Assembly (NCBI GenBank): GCA_963806395.1
Contig: CAWDYI010000019.1
Span: 310,001-374,000 of the forward strand
Reading direction: 5' to 3'
Origin: DASSUW01 sp963806395
Lineage (GTDB): Bacteria > Actinomycetota > Thermoleophilia > Solirubrobacterales > Solirubrobacteraceae
Length of the DNA stretch: 64,000 bases
Shown one piece after another: positions 19,356 to 27,185 of the stretch. Every line of letters starts with the position of its first letter. Within the stretch, counting starts at the first letter, position 1. The translations under genes were made by a program, and so were the position numbers. The notes below the pieces were generated by a model. It did no database searches. It saw nothing but the letters and a program-made list of their open reading frames with translations, and was not told the origin of the DNA.

Positions 19356-21383
19356 CTACGCCACAGCCGGGCTGTGCGCAGCGCGTGCGGCGAGGAACGC
19401 CTCGACCACGGCCGGTGCGAACTGGGTGCCCGTGTTGCGCCGCAACTCGGCCTCAGCGGCCTCATGCGTCATCGCCGCCTGGTAGCTGCGACCGCTGGTC
19501 ATCGCCGCGTACGCGTCGCAGACGAAGACGATCTGGGAGCCGAGCGGGATCTCGTCTCCGGCAAGCCGGTCCGGATAGCCCGTGCCGTCCCAGCGCTCGT
19601 GGCTGGAGCGGATCAGCGCGGCGATGCCGCCGAGTGCGGGGGCGCTCTGGGCGATGCGCTCGCCGATCAAGGTGTGCCGCCGGATGAAGCGCCACTCCTC
19701 CTCGTCGAGCGGACCGGGCTTGTTCAGGATCGAGCGCGGGATCGCGATCTTGCCGACGTCGTGCAACTCCGCGGCGATCGCCACGCGCTCGATCTCGTCG
19801 TCGTCGAGGCCGAGCTGCCGCGCGACGTGCACGGCGACCTCGACCACGTCGCCGGCGTGTCCGCCGAGGTCGGGATCCCACTCGCTCAGCGCGCTTCGCA
19901 GCACGCCGGCGCTCTGAAGCCGGGCCGAGACGCGCCCGCTGTTCTTCTCCGCGTAGAGACGGCGGTCGGCGACGCGCAGCGCCTCGTCGGCGTCCTCGGC
20001 GTCGCTCGGCAGGGCGGCGTGCCCTGCGGAGGCGCCGATCTTGAAGCCTTCGCCGCGCTCGGACAGCGCGGCACGGGCGCGCTCGATCAGCGAGTCCGGC
20101 GAGTCGCCGGCCGGCCACGGGGAGAGCACGCAGAACTCGTCGCCACCGACTCGGTAGGCACCGCTGCCGGGGCTGGTCGCGTCGGCCAGGCGCGAGCCGA
20201 GCCGGGCGAGCAGCGCGTCGCCCGCCGGGTGCCCGTACGAGTCGTTGTAGTTCTTGAAGCCGTCGAGGTCGAACATCACGAGCAGGTGCGGCACCGACTC
20301 GTCCAGCGCGCTGTCGAGCGCCCGATGCAGCTCGAACCGGTTTCCGAGCCCGGTGAGGGCATCCGTACGCGCCTGCCGGCGCGTGCTGACCAGGTTGGAA
20401 CGGCTCTGGCGGTGCGTCAGTGACAGCCGGATGAGGGCCGCAACGAGCGCCGCCGTGGCAAGCCCGAGCGCGAGGAGGTTGGTCGGCTCGAAGTGGTCAT
20501 AGACGAGCAGCCCGAGGCTGACCAGCGCAAGGCCGATCGGCGCGAGGATGCTCGGCAGCTCGTCGCCCGTCAAGCGCTTGCGCACCGCGGGCTGCCAGGC
20601 CGCGAGGCCCATCAGCAGCATGCCCAGGGGCCATCCGATGTCGAGCGCCGTGCCGAGCACGTAGGTGCCCTCGGCGATCTGCAGGAGGTAGGTCGAGTCG
20701 GTGACGGCGAAGACGGCGACGCCGGCGCCGAAGTACAGCCAGCTGCGGTCCAGGCGGCCGCGGCCGGCCGCCATCGCCCCGATCACGGTGGCGAGAAGGA
20801 TCATGTCGCCGAGCGGATATGCGAGGTTCGTCAGCACCGCAGCGGTGCTGCCGCCGGTCGACGCGTGGACCGCGCCGAACACGAGCGCGGCACTGATCGC
20901 ACCGGTGGTGAGCGCCGCGATGATGCCGTCGAGCCACAGCCGCGCATCCAGCTTCGGCATGCGCTTACGGGCGAGCAGGAGGACGCCGAGGTAGCACACA
21001 GGGAGGAACCCGAGCCAGAGGCCGTCGGCGATCGACGGGTACGGTGCCTCCTCGAGCGTGGAGAGCGCAAACTGCCAGTAGAGGTTGCCGCCGGCCCACA
21101 TCGCGAGGCTGACGCCGATCACCGTCCAGGCGACGCGTTCGCCGCGGCCGAACAGACCCCGCGCGAGGCACAGCAGCGCCGGGCCGATCAGCGACGCGTT
21201 GTAGATCGTCTCGTAGACCGGCGCGAGTGCGTCCAACCACGACGTGAGGTCGCTGATCGCGACGAACAGCACGAGGGCGACCAGGCTCGCGGCGAGCGCG
21301 CGCATGGCGACCGGCATTGCTCGCCAGGAGACGGCGCCAAGTGCTCCGGGTGCCGCGCGCGCGGCTGATTCTGCGATTGGCAC
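19356..21383 (-). CDS. Polytopic-membrane GGDEF-HD-GYP protein (second of tandem pair, variant HD-GYP)
   Basis: Up to 675 residues; the start could also be at the internal Met residues near 23 or 27. The N-terminal half has about nine hydrophobic helices, unlike the two-helix sensor of its neighbour. GGDEF is intact near residue 414. The HD-GYP domain has AELHDVGK near 541, but the second motif reads SSHERWDGTGYP: the first His of HHExxDGxGYP, a metal ligand in characterised HD-GYP proteins, is Ser. Hydrolysis may therefore be weakened or metal use changed. The two catalytic halves resemble those of the downstream gene, which suggests duplication with exchange of the sensor. Confidence 0.92.
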   Translation of the reverse strand: MPIAESAARAAPGALGAVSWRAMPVAMRALAASLVALVLFVAISDLTSWLDALAPVYETIYNASLIGPALLCLARGLFGRGERVAWTVIGVSLAMWAGGNLYWQFALSTLEEAPYPSIADGLWLGFLPVCYLGVLLLARKRMPKLDARLWLDGIIAALTTGAISAALVFGAVHASTGGSTAAVLTNLAYPLGDMILLATVIGAMAAGRGRLDRSWLYFGAGVAVFAVTDSTYLLQIAEGTYVLGTALDIGWPLGMLLMGLAAWQPAVRKRLTGDELPSILAPIGLALVSLGLLVYDHFEPTNLLALGLATAALVAALIRLSLTHRQSRSNLVSTRRQARTDALTGLGNRFELHRALDSALDESVPHLLVMFDLDGFKNYNDSYGHPAGDALLARLGSRLADATSPGSGAYRVGGDEFCVLSPWPAGDSPDSLIERARAALSERGEGFKIGASAGHAALPSDAEDADEALRVADRRLYAEKNSGRVSARLQSAGVLRSALSEWDPDLGGHAGDVVEVAVHVARQLGLDDDEIERVAIAAELHDVGKIAIPRSILNKPGPLDEEEWRFIRRHTLIGERIAQSAPALGGIAALIRSSHERWDGTGYPDRLAGDEIPLGSQIVFVCDAYAAMTSGRSYQAAMTHEAAEAELRRNTGTQFAPAVVEAFLAARAAHSPAVA

Positions 21384-21478
21384 TGCCTTCTGGTGATCGA
21401 CCGCGACCGGAGCGGGTTGAGAGACCTGGCGCCAGGTGAGGGTCGGCAGCGGTCCTCCCGCTCTGGCAGACTGAGCAA

Positions 21479-22684
21479 ATGGCCGGCTTTGCAGGCACGT
21501 CTCCCAGCGGCGCGGGAGCGATGCTGCGGCTGATCCGCGATGGGCAAGCGCGTACCCACGCCGAGTTGGTGGCGCTGACGGGGCTGTCGCGCTCGACTGT
21601 GGCGCAGCGTGTGGACTCGCTGCTGACGCGGCGACTGGTCGTGCCGGCCGAGCCGGGGGCGTCGCGCGGCGGCCGCCCGCCGCGGACGTTCGCCTTCAAC
21701 CGCGACGCGGGGGTGGTGCTGGCGGCCGATCTGGGCGCGACGCACTCGCGCGTGGCGGTCACGGACCTGGCCGGCGACGTGCTCGCCGAGACGCGCGAGG
21801 ACATCCCGATCGCACAGGGCCCCGAGATCGTGCTCGAGTGGCTCGAGAAGGCGCTCGACGCCCTGCTCAAGGAGGCGGGCCGCAAGCGCGCCGACGTCCA
21901 GGGCGTGGGTGTCGGCGTGCCGGGCCCGGTCGAGTTCGCCAGCGGCACGCCGGTGGCGCCGCCGATCATGCCCGGCTGGGACGGCTACCCCGTCGCGGCC
22001 CACCTGAGTGGCCGCTACGACGCGACCGTGCTGGTCGACAACGACGTGAACATCATGGCGCTCGGCGAGTACTGGTCACGCTGGCGCGACACCGCCCACC
22101 TCCTGTTCGTCAAAGTCGGCACCGGCATCGGCTGCGGCGTCATCACCGACGGCCGCATCCACCGCGGCGCCCAAGGCGCCGCCGGCGACATCGGCCACAT
22201 CCACGTCCCCGACCACGACGACGTCATCTGCCGCTGCGGCAACCTCGGCTGCCTCGAAGCAATCGCCGGCGGCGGCGCCATGGCCACCCGCCTCACCGAC
22301 ATGGGCATCAACGCCGACAACAGCCGCGACGTCGTCCGCCACGTCAGAGACGGCCGCCCCGAAGCAATGCGCCTCGTCCGCCAAGCCGGCCGCGAACTCG
22401 GCGGCGTGCTCGCCTCCGCCGTGAACTTCTTCAACCCCGCCGTGATCGTCATCGGCGGCGACATCGCCCACGCCGACGAACACCTCCTCGCCGGCGTCAG
22501 AGAAGTCGTCTACCGCCGCTCCACCGCACTCGCCACCCGCTCGATCCGGATCGCCCGCTCCACCCTCGACGACCGCGCCGGCGTCATCGGCGCCGCCGTC
22601 ATGGTCATCGAAGCCGTCCTCGCACCAGACGCGATCGACCAGGTGGTCGCGGCCGGGAGCGGAGGGTCGGCGGCTGCCGGGTAG
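21479..22684 (+). CDS. ROK-family transcriptional regulator
   Basis: 401 residues. N-terminal winged helix (THAELVALTGLSRSTVAQRVDSL, residues ~22-45), then a ROK domain with the sugar/ATP-binding start VLAADLGATHSRVAV, catalytic-type Asp in VLVDNDVN, GTGIGCGVI, and the zinc motif CRCGNLGCLEAIAGG. Such proteins are usually sugar-responsive repressors. The gene is divergent from the GGDEF-HD-GYP pair. Third-position use changes sharply at about 22080-22110: G-ending codons (GCG, CTG, GTG, ACG) dominate before, C-ending codons plus GAA, CAA, GCA and AGA after. This suggests a recombined 3' part. The stop lies directly against the palindromic element. Confidence 0.92.
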   Translation: MAGFAGTSPSGAGAMLRLIRDGQARTHAELVALTGLSRSTVAQRVDSLLTRRLVVPAEPGASRGGRPPRTFAFNRDAGVVLAADLGATHSRVAVTDLAGDVLAETREDIPIAQGPEIVLEWLEKALDALLKEAGRKRADVQGVGVGVPGPVEFASGTPVAPPIMPGWDGYPVAAHLSGRYDATVLVDNDVNIMALGEYWSRWRDTAHLLFVKVGTGIGCGVITDGRIHRGAQGAAGDIGHIHVPDHDDVICRCGNLGCLEAIAGGGAMATRLTDMGINADNSRDVVRHVRDGRPEAMRLVRQAGRELGGVLASAVNFFNPAVIVIGGDIAHADEHLLAGVREVVYRRSTALATRSIRIARSTLDDRAGVIGAAVMVIEAVLAPDAIDQVVAAGSGGSAAAG

Positions 22685-22909
22685 CGAACGTCAACTGCGC
22701 TGGGTGGGGAAGTCGGTGGGCCGTCGCGGCCGCGCCGGATTCGCCGAGCGTCGAGTTTCAGGGTGTCACGCCCGGTAGCTCGACACTCGACGTCTCCACC
22801 ATGCGCTTCGCCCATCGCGCGACGCGCGATAGCGCCAGACGGGCGAAGCGCATGCACCCTCACCACGCACAACGGACACGCACTTCCCACCCAGCGCAGT
22901 TGACGTTCG
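22685..22909. repeat. Dispersed palindromic element, copy 1 (225 bp)
   Basis: Terminal inverted repeats: CGAACGTCAACTGCGCTGGG... at 22685-22712 matches the reverse complement of 22883-22909 over 27 bases with one extra G. Inside is a GTCGAG...CTCGAC hairpin (22750-22755 with 22779-22784, and a further CTCGAC at 22786-22791). Next comes a perfect 14-bp stem, CATGCGCTTCGCCC (22800-22813) with GGGCGAAGCGCATG (22841-22854), whose loop holds another hairpin, ATCGCGC/GCGCGAT. No open frame of note and no flanking duplication. It fills the gap between the convergent ROK and pyrE genes. Copy 2 is at 40565-40856. Confidence 0.85.
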
Positions 22910-22921
22910 TTGGCTTTGCCG

Positions 22922-23479
22922 TCAGGCCTCGCGGTCCGGCCGGTCCGGGTACAGCTCGTCGATGGTGGTGAGCGGCTCGTACGGCGCGCCGTCTGCCGCG
23001 CGCACGATCGCGGCAGCGCCGCCGGCGAGACGGTCGACGACGGCGATGACGCCGCAGATGTCGTAGCCCTCGGCGCGGACGGCCGTGATCGCCTCGACGG
23101 TCGAGCCGCCGGTCGTGACCACGTCCTCGACGATCAGGCAGCGCTCGCCCTGCTTGAGCGGCGGCCCCTCGACGCGGCGCTGGAGGCCGTGCTGCTTGGC
23201 CTCCTTGCGCACGAAGAACGCCTTCACGTCGGCGCCTCCGGCGAGCGCGGAGAGCGCGGGTGCGTCGGCGCCCATCGTCAGACCGCCGACCGCGGTCGCC
23301 TCCCACTCGCGGGCGTAGGCGGCGACCAACTCGCCGAGCGCGCCGAAGCCGGCCGGCCGCAGGATCGCGCGCTTGGCGTCGACGTAGTACTGAGCTGTCG
23401 CGCCGGAGGTCAGCGTGACCTCCCCGAGCACGAGGGCGTGGCGGCGCAGCTCCTCGATCAGCGTCTCACGGGCGGGCAT
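22922..23479 (-). CDS. pyrE: Orotate phosphoribosyltransferase
   Basis: 185 residues from the ATG at 23479. PyrE joins orotate and PRPP to give orotidine-5'-phosphate in pyrimidine synthesis. The PRPP-binding signature CLIVEDVVTTGGSTVEAI is complete and the N-terminal LTSGATAQYYVDAKRAIL matches the family's conserved SG...YVD segment. A longer frame reaching 23665 runs into the divergent ligase gene and is not used. Its 3' end lies 13 bp from the palindromic element. Confidence 0.93.
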   Translation of the reverse strand: MPARETLIEELRRHALVLGEVTLTSGATAQYYVDAKRAILRPAGFGALGELVAAYAREWEATAVGGLTMGADAPALSALAGGADVKAFFVRKEAKQHGLQRRVEGPPLKQGERCLIVEDVVTTGGSTVEAITAVRAEGYDICGVIAVVDRLAGGAAAIVRAADGAPYEPLTTIDELYPDRPDREA

Positions 23480-23515
23480 GGGCTCTGATCCTAGGACCCG
23501 GCCGGCGGCGGTCCG

Positions 23516-23521
23516 TACACT
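23516..23521 (+). promoter_or_regulatory. -10 box TACACT for the YbdK-type ligase (leaderless type)
   Basis: TACACT ends 7 bp before the GTG at 23529, leaving no room for a ribosome binding site. It supports that GTG as the start against the longer open frame from 23415. Confidence 0.45.
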
Positions 23522-23528
23522 CAAATCG

Positions 23529-24644
23529 GTGGAGCATGCGTTCGGCACCGCGACGTACGCGCTCGGCGTCGAGGAGGAGCTGCTCCTGGTGACCGCCGAG
23601 CCGCCGCATGCCCTCGAGCACCGCACCACCGAGCTGGTCGAGCACATGGCGTCCAAGTACGTCAAGCCCGATGTCTACGAGGGGATCATCGAGTGCGCCT
23701 CCCCGATCAGCAGCGACGCCCCTGAGGCCGCCGGTTCGCTGGAGCGGTTGCGCGACGGGCTGCGTGGCGCCGGCGCCACCCTGGCGGGCGCCGGGCTCCA
23801 CCCGGAGGGTGCCTTCGCCGACGTCGTGCACGTGCGCCACCCGCGCTACGAGCACATCCACTCCTCGATGCGCGGGCTGCTCGAGCGCACGCCGACGTGC
23901 GCGCTGCACGTCCACGTCGGCATGCCCGATCCCGAGACGGCGATCGCGGTGTGCAACCGGCTCCGCGCCCACCTGCCGCTGCTGCAGGCGCTCGCGGCGC
24001 ACTCGCCGTACTGGCACGGGCGCGCCGCCGGCTTCGCAACCGCGCGGGCGCAGCTGTTCCGCGGGTTCCCGCGCGCCGTGATCCCGCGCGCCTTCGCCGG
24101 CTGGGAGGACTACGTCACCGCGGCCTCGACCTGGGTCGCGGCCGGCGCGCTGCCGGACTACACGTACCTGTGGTGGGACATCCGGCCGCACCCGCAGCTC
24201 GGGACGGTCGAGGTGCGCGCGATGGACGCGCAGTCGCGCCTGGGGACGATCGCCGGACTCGCCGCACTGGTGCACGCGCTGGCGCTCGCCTGCGCCGACG
24301 GGCACGGCTTCGTCGAGAGCAGCGAGGCGCTCACCGAGTCCTCATTCCGCGCCGGCCGCGACGGGCTGGACGCGACGATCTGGTGGTGCGGCGGCCTGTA
24401 CCCGGTGCGAGAGGTCGCAGGCGACGTGCTGGCACTGGCGCGCCCGTACGCCCGCGACCTCGGCGGCGAGGACGCGCTGGAGGAGATCGAGCGGGTCCTA
24501 CGCGACGGCAACGGCGCCGACCGCATGCGCGACGCGCACGCGGCCGGCGGGATGCCCGCGGTGCTCGAGCGGCTCGTGGCCGACGCCGCCGAGCCGCTCT
24601 ACGGGTACACGTCGACGACGTCGCCCATCCGCACCCAGTTGTAG
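23529..24644 (+). CDS. Carboxylate-amine ligase, YbdK/GCS2 family (glutamate-cysteine ligase-like)
   Basis: 371 residues from GTG. The N-terminus AFGTATYALGVEEELLLV carries the GVEEE motif of the family; further blocks are EGIIECASP, CALHVHVGMPDPETA and GTVEVRAMDAQ. Type 2 ligases of this kind make gamma-glutamylcysteine weakly or act on unknown carboxylates; Actinobacteria normally make mycothiol instead, so the substrate is open. The last 46 bp overlap the convergent L,D-transpeptidase gene. Confidence 0.88.
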   Translation: MEHAFGTATYALGVEEELLLVTAEPPHALEHRTTELVEHMASKYVKPDVYEGIIECASPISSDAPEAAGSLERLRDGLRGAGATLAGAGLHPEGAFADVVHVRHPRYEHIHSSMRGLLERTPTCALHVHVGMPDPETAIAVCNRLRAHLPLLQALAAHSPYWHGRAAGFATARAQLFRGFPRAVIPRAFAGWEDYVTAASTWVAAGALPDYTYLWWDIRPHPQLGTVEVRAMDAQSRLGTIAGLAALVHALALACADGHGFVESSEALTESSFRAGRDGLDATIWWCGGLYPVREVAGDVLALARPYARDLGGEDALEEIERVLRDGNGADRMRDAHAAGGMPAVLERLVADAAEPLYGYTSTTSPIRTQL

Positions 24645-25681
24645 ATCGACCACGCGCTCGGGATCGGCACGCGCAGGCAGCCGTGGCTGGCCGGGTACGT
24701 CGGGACGTCGACGTAGCCGTGGATCGCGTAGCCGCGGATGAAGTAGCTCGAATGGACCATGCCCTTCGCGTTGGTCCCCGGCGACTTGCGGTACACGCGG
24801 AAGCTCCCGAGGATCGTCGGCGTCGCCGACGTGCCCGACGAGGTGTGGTAGATCCGCTTGACCTTGTCCCCGTCGATCAGCGCCAGCACCTGGCGCGAGA
24901 GGTCGGCCTCGACGTGGTGCCCATGGCGCGGGTACCTGACGTGGAACTTCCCGCGGCCGTCGAGCACGCCGCGGACCACGCCCTCTGAGGCGGTGTAGTT
25001 GCGCGCCGCGCCGGTCACCTTGCGCCACGCCATCACCGAGCGCGCCGTCGCATCGTCGTAGATGCCGCTGCGTGAGGTCGAGTAGTGGAGCTTCTGCAGT
25101 CCCTTCTGCAGCAGCCGCACGATCGGACCGCGCGAGCCGGCGACGGGCTTGAGCACGTTCACGCGCACCTTCTCGCTGCGCACGGTGTCGATCTCGGGCG
25201 TCGCGAGGTGGACCGCCGACACGGAGATCCGGCCCTGCACCTTGGCGCGGTACGGCGTCTTGAACATCCCCACGGTGCCGCCACGGATCGGCGTGAGCTG
25301 CTCGACCTGCTCGTGGATCTTGCGGCCGTTCCGCATGAACCGCACGAGCACGGTCTGGCCCGCCAGATAGGGACGCATCTCGCCGCGCACGCGCCACTGG
25401 TCGCGGGTCAGCGCGACGCGGCGGTCCGGCCCGTCGCGGTGGACCTTCTCGGCCTTCAGCTTCAGCTTCCCCTGGACCGGCACGGGCGTGGGGACCGGCG
25501 TGGGCGTGGGTGTGGGCGTCGGAACCTGCGCCGAGGCGGCGGAGGCGAACAGCGCCGTCGCTACGAGGGCGACAACGCCGGCTCGCGCGCCGGTGCGCGC
25601 GGCCGCAGCCGCATGGCCAGCACCGAGATGGCGAGCGTCGTCATGACGCTTCCGATCACCAACAGTAGGAATCCCCACCAA
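24599..25681 (-). CDS. Secreted L,D-transpeptidase with peptidoglycan-binding domain
   Basis: 360 residues if started at the only in-frame ATG (25681), which overlaps the upstream protease gene by 121 bp; the true start is uncertain. A hydrophobic signal (AGVVALVATALFASAASA) is followed by a Pro-Thr repeat linker, a region of Ig-like strands, a peptidoglycan-binding helix bundle (VRLLQKGLQKLHYSTSRSGIYDDAT) and a YkuD catalytic domain with HGYVDVPTYPASHGCLRVP (Cys nucleophile). It forms 3-3 cross-links or attaches proteins in the cell wall. The 3' end overlaps the convergent ligase gene by 46 bp. Confidence 0.9.
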   Translation of the reverse strand: MVGIPTVGDRKRHDDARHLGAGHAAAAARTGARAGVVALVATALFASAASAQVPTPTPTPTPVPTPVPVQGKLKLKAEKVHRDGPDRRVALTRDQWRVRGEMRPYLAGQTVLVRFMRNGRKIHEQVEQLTPIRGGTVGMFKTPYRAKVQGRISVSAVHLATPEIDTVRSEKVRVNVLKPVAGSRGPIVRLLQKGLQKLHYSTSRSGIYDDATARSVMAWRKVTGAARNYTASEGVVRGVLDGRGKFHVRYPRHGHHVEADLSRQVLALIDGDKVKRIYHTSSGTSATPTILGSFRVYRKSPGTNAKGMVHSSYFIRGYAIHGYVDVPTYPASHGCLRVPIPSAWSIYNWVRMGDVVDVYP

Positions 25682-26478
25682 GGCAGCTCCTTAACGACGC
25701 CGAACGAGATCGAGTTGTGGAATGCGTGAAGCATGATGCACGGCACCAAAGACACCGTGCGGACGAAAACGAGACACAAGATGGCACCTAGCGCACCAAG
25801 AACAAGCACGCTGATCCAATCGGCGCCCGGTTTGTGCACCAATCCGAACAGCGCGGCGCTCGCCACGATCCCGAAGATGACGTTCGTCCGCTCCCACAGG
25901 ACGCGGAACAGGAAGCCGCGGAAGACGAACTCCTCGGTGAGCGGCGCGATGACGCATGTCAGCGCCCCGAAGCCGATCAGCACCGCGAGCGAGTCCTGCG
26001 CCTTGAGGTCGGTGACGAGCTCCTGGTCCTCCGGCTCGCCGAGCGCGAGCCCGACGATGATCACGACGACCCAGAACACGCCATAGCCCGCGGCCGCCCA
26101 GCCGAGCGCCGACCGCCACTCCGGCAGGCGTAGCCCGAACGCGGCAGGCACCGGCCTGCCGGCGAGCCACCACACGACCCCGACCGCGCTCACAACCAGC
26201 AGCACGTCCTGGGCCAGCGTCAGGCCGATCAGGAAGCCGTCGCTGTCGAGGTCGGCGTTGTCGCCGCCTCCGATCCCGACCACGATGCCGACGACGATGC
26301 TGACGCCGAGCAGACCGACGACCGCCACGAGCGCCGCCAGGAACGGCGCCCACACCGGGACGCCGAGCGGCGGCAGCAGCTCGTCGGGGCCGTCGACCGG
26401 CACCGGAGCCCCATCCGGCAGCTCGGGCCGCGACGGCGGCGGCCCTGGGTGCTGGAACGGAGGCGGAATGCTCGTCAT
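25561..26478 (-). CDS. CPBP-family intramembrane metalloprotease
   Basis: 305 residues from the ATG at 26478. A Pro-rich cytoplasmic N-terminus (~35 residues) precedes seven or eight membrane helices. The catalytic motifs of the CPBP (Rce1-like) family are present: EE in LTEEFVFRGFLF, FxxxH in FGLVHKP, and HxxxN in HAFHNS. It cleaves within the membrane; the substrate is unknown. Its ATG overlaps the stop of the HAD gene (ATGA), so the two are translationally coupled. Confidence 0.9.
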   Translation of the reverse strand: MTSIPPPFQHPGPPPSRPELPDGAPVPVDGPDELLPPLGVPVWAPFLAALVAVVGLLGVSIVVGIVVGIGGGDNADLDSDGFLIGLTLAQDVLLVVSAVGVVWWLAGRPVPAAFGLRLPEWRSALGWAAAGYGVFWVVVIIVGLALGEPEDQELVTDLKAQDSLAVLIGFGALTCVIAPLTEEFVFRGFLFRVLWERTNVIFGIVASAALFGLVHKPGADWISVLVLGALGAILCLVFVRTVSLVPCIMLHAFHNSISFGVVKELPWWGFLLLVIGSVMTTLAISVLAMRLRPRAPAREPALSPS

Positions 26479-27185
26479 GAGGCGCTCGAAGCGTATTCGC
26501 ACAGGGCCGGCAGCCCGGCGAGCGAGGCGATCACCGGCACGCCGGCGGGCGCTCGGGCGGGCTCGCCGCCGCGCGCGACCAGCACCGCGCGCAGGCCCGC
26601 CGCGAGAGCGCCGCCGACGTCCGCATCCGGCGAGTCGCCCGCGTGCAGCGCGGCCTCGGGCGGCGCGCCGGCGAGCTCCAGCGCGTGAGCGAAGATGGCG
26701 GGGTCCGGCTTGGCGCTCCCCAGCTCGGCCGACGCCACCGCGGCGTCGACGAGCGGGGCGAGGCCGGTCTCGGCGAGGCGCTCGTGCAGCGAGTGGTCCC
26801 AGTTGGACACGACCACGATCGAAAGGCCGCGCTCCCGCAGCGTCACCAGCGCGGGAGCGGCATCGGGGTAGGCGTAGAACCGCAGGGCCGCCAGCAGCGC
26901 CTCGGTGAGCGCCTCGACGCCGACGTCGACGCCGAGCACCGGCCGCATCGCCTCGGCGCAGCGGCGCCGGAGGTCGGCCAGCGAGGCCGCGTCGCGCCCC
27001 TCGTGCAGGTGCGCCCGGTAGTACGTGATCTCAGCCCGGATCGCGGCCTCCGCCACCGCTTCGGTCACCACGACGCCGAATCGCTCCCGCAGCTCGGCGC
27101 GCAGCAGCGGCGCGGGCGGCTCGAAGTGCATCAGCGTGCCGAGGGCGTCGATCAGTAGTGCCTGGGTACGCTGCCGCACGCACAT
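26475..27185 (-). CDS. HAD-superfamily hydrolase
   Basis: 236 residues from 27185 (a GTG two codons on is possible). Motif I is unusual, LLIDALGTLMHF: the first Asp is present but the position usually holding the second Asp (DxD) is Leu, as in some HAD phosphatase-like or dehalogenase-like members. Motif II VVVSNWD, motif III KPDPAIF and motif IV HAGDSPDADVGGA are clear. It resembles the HAD-IA (REG-2-like) group. Substrate unknown. The start codon overlaps that of the divergent MscS gene by 2 bp. Confidence 0.85.
   Translation of the reverse strand: MCVRQRTQALLIDALGTLMHFEPPAPLLRAELRERFGVVVTEAVAEAAIRAEITYYRAHLHEGRDAASLADLRRRCAEAMRPVLGVDVGVEALTEALLAALRFYAYPDAAPALVTLRERGLSIVVVSNWDHSLHERLAETGLAPLVDAAVASAELGSAKPDPAIFAHALELAGAPPEAALHAGDSPDADVGGALAAGLRAVLVARGGEPARAPAGVPVIASLAGLPALCEYASSAS

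Noticed and set aside
25495..25520. Tandem repeat (TGGGCG/TGGGTG type) in the L,D-transpeptidase gene
   Set aside because: It is in frame and encodes the Pro-Thr linker common after signal peptides of wall enzymes; not an independent repeat element.
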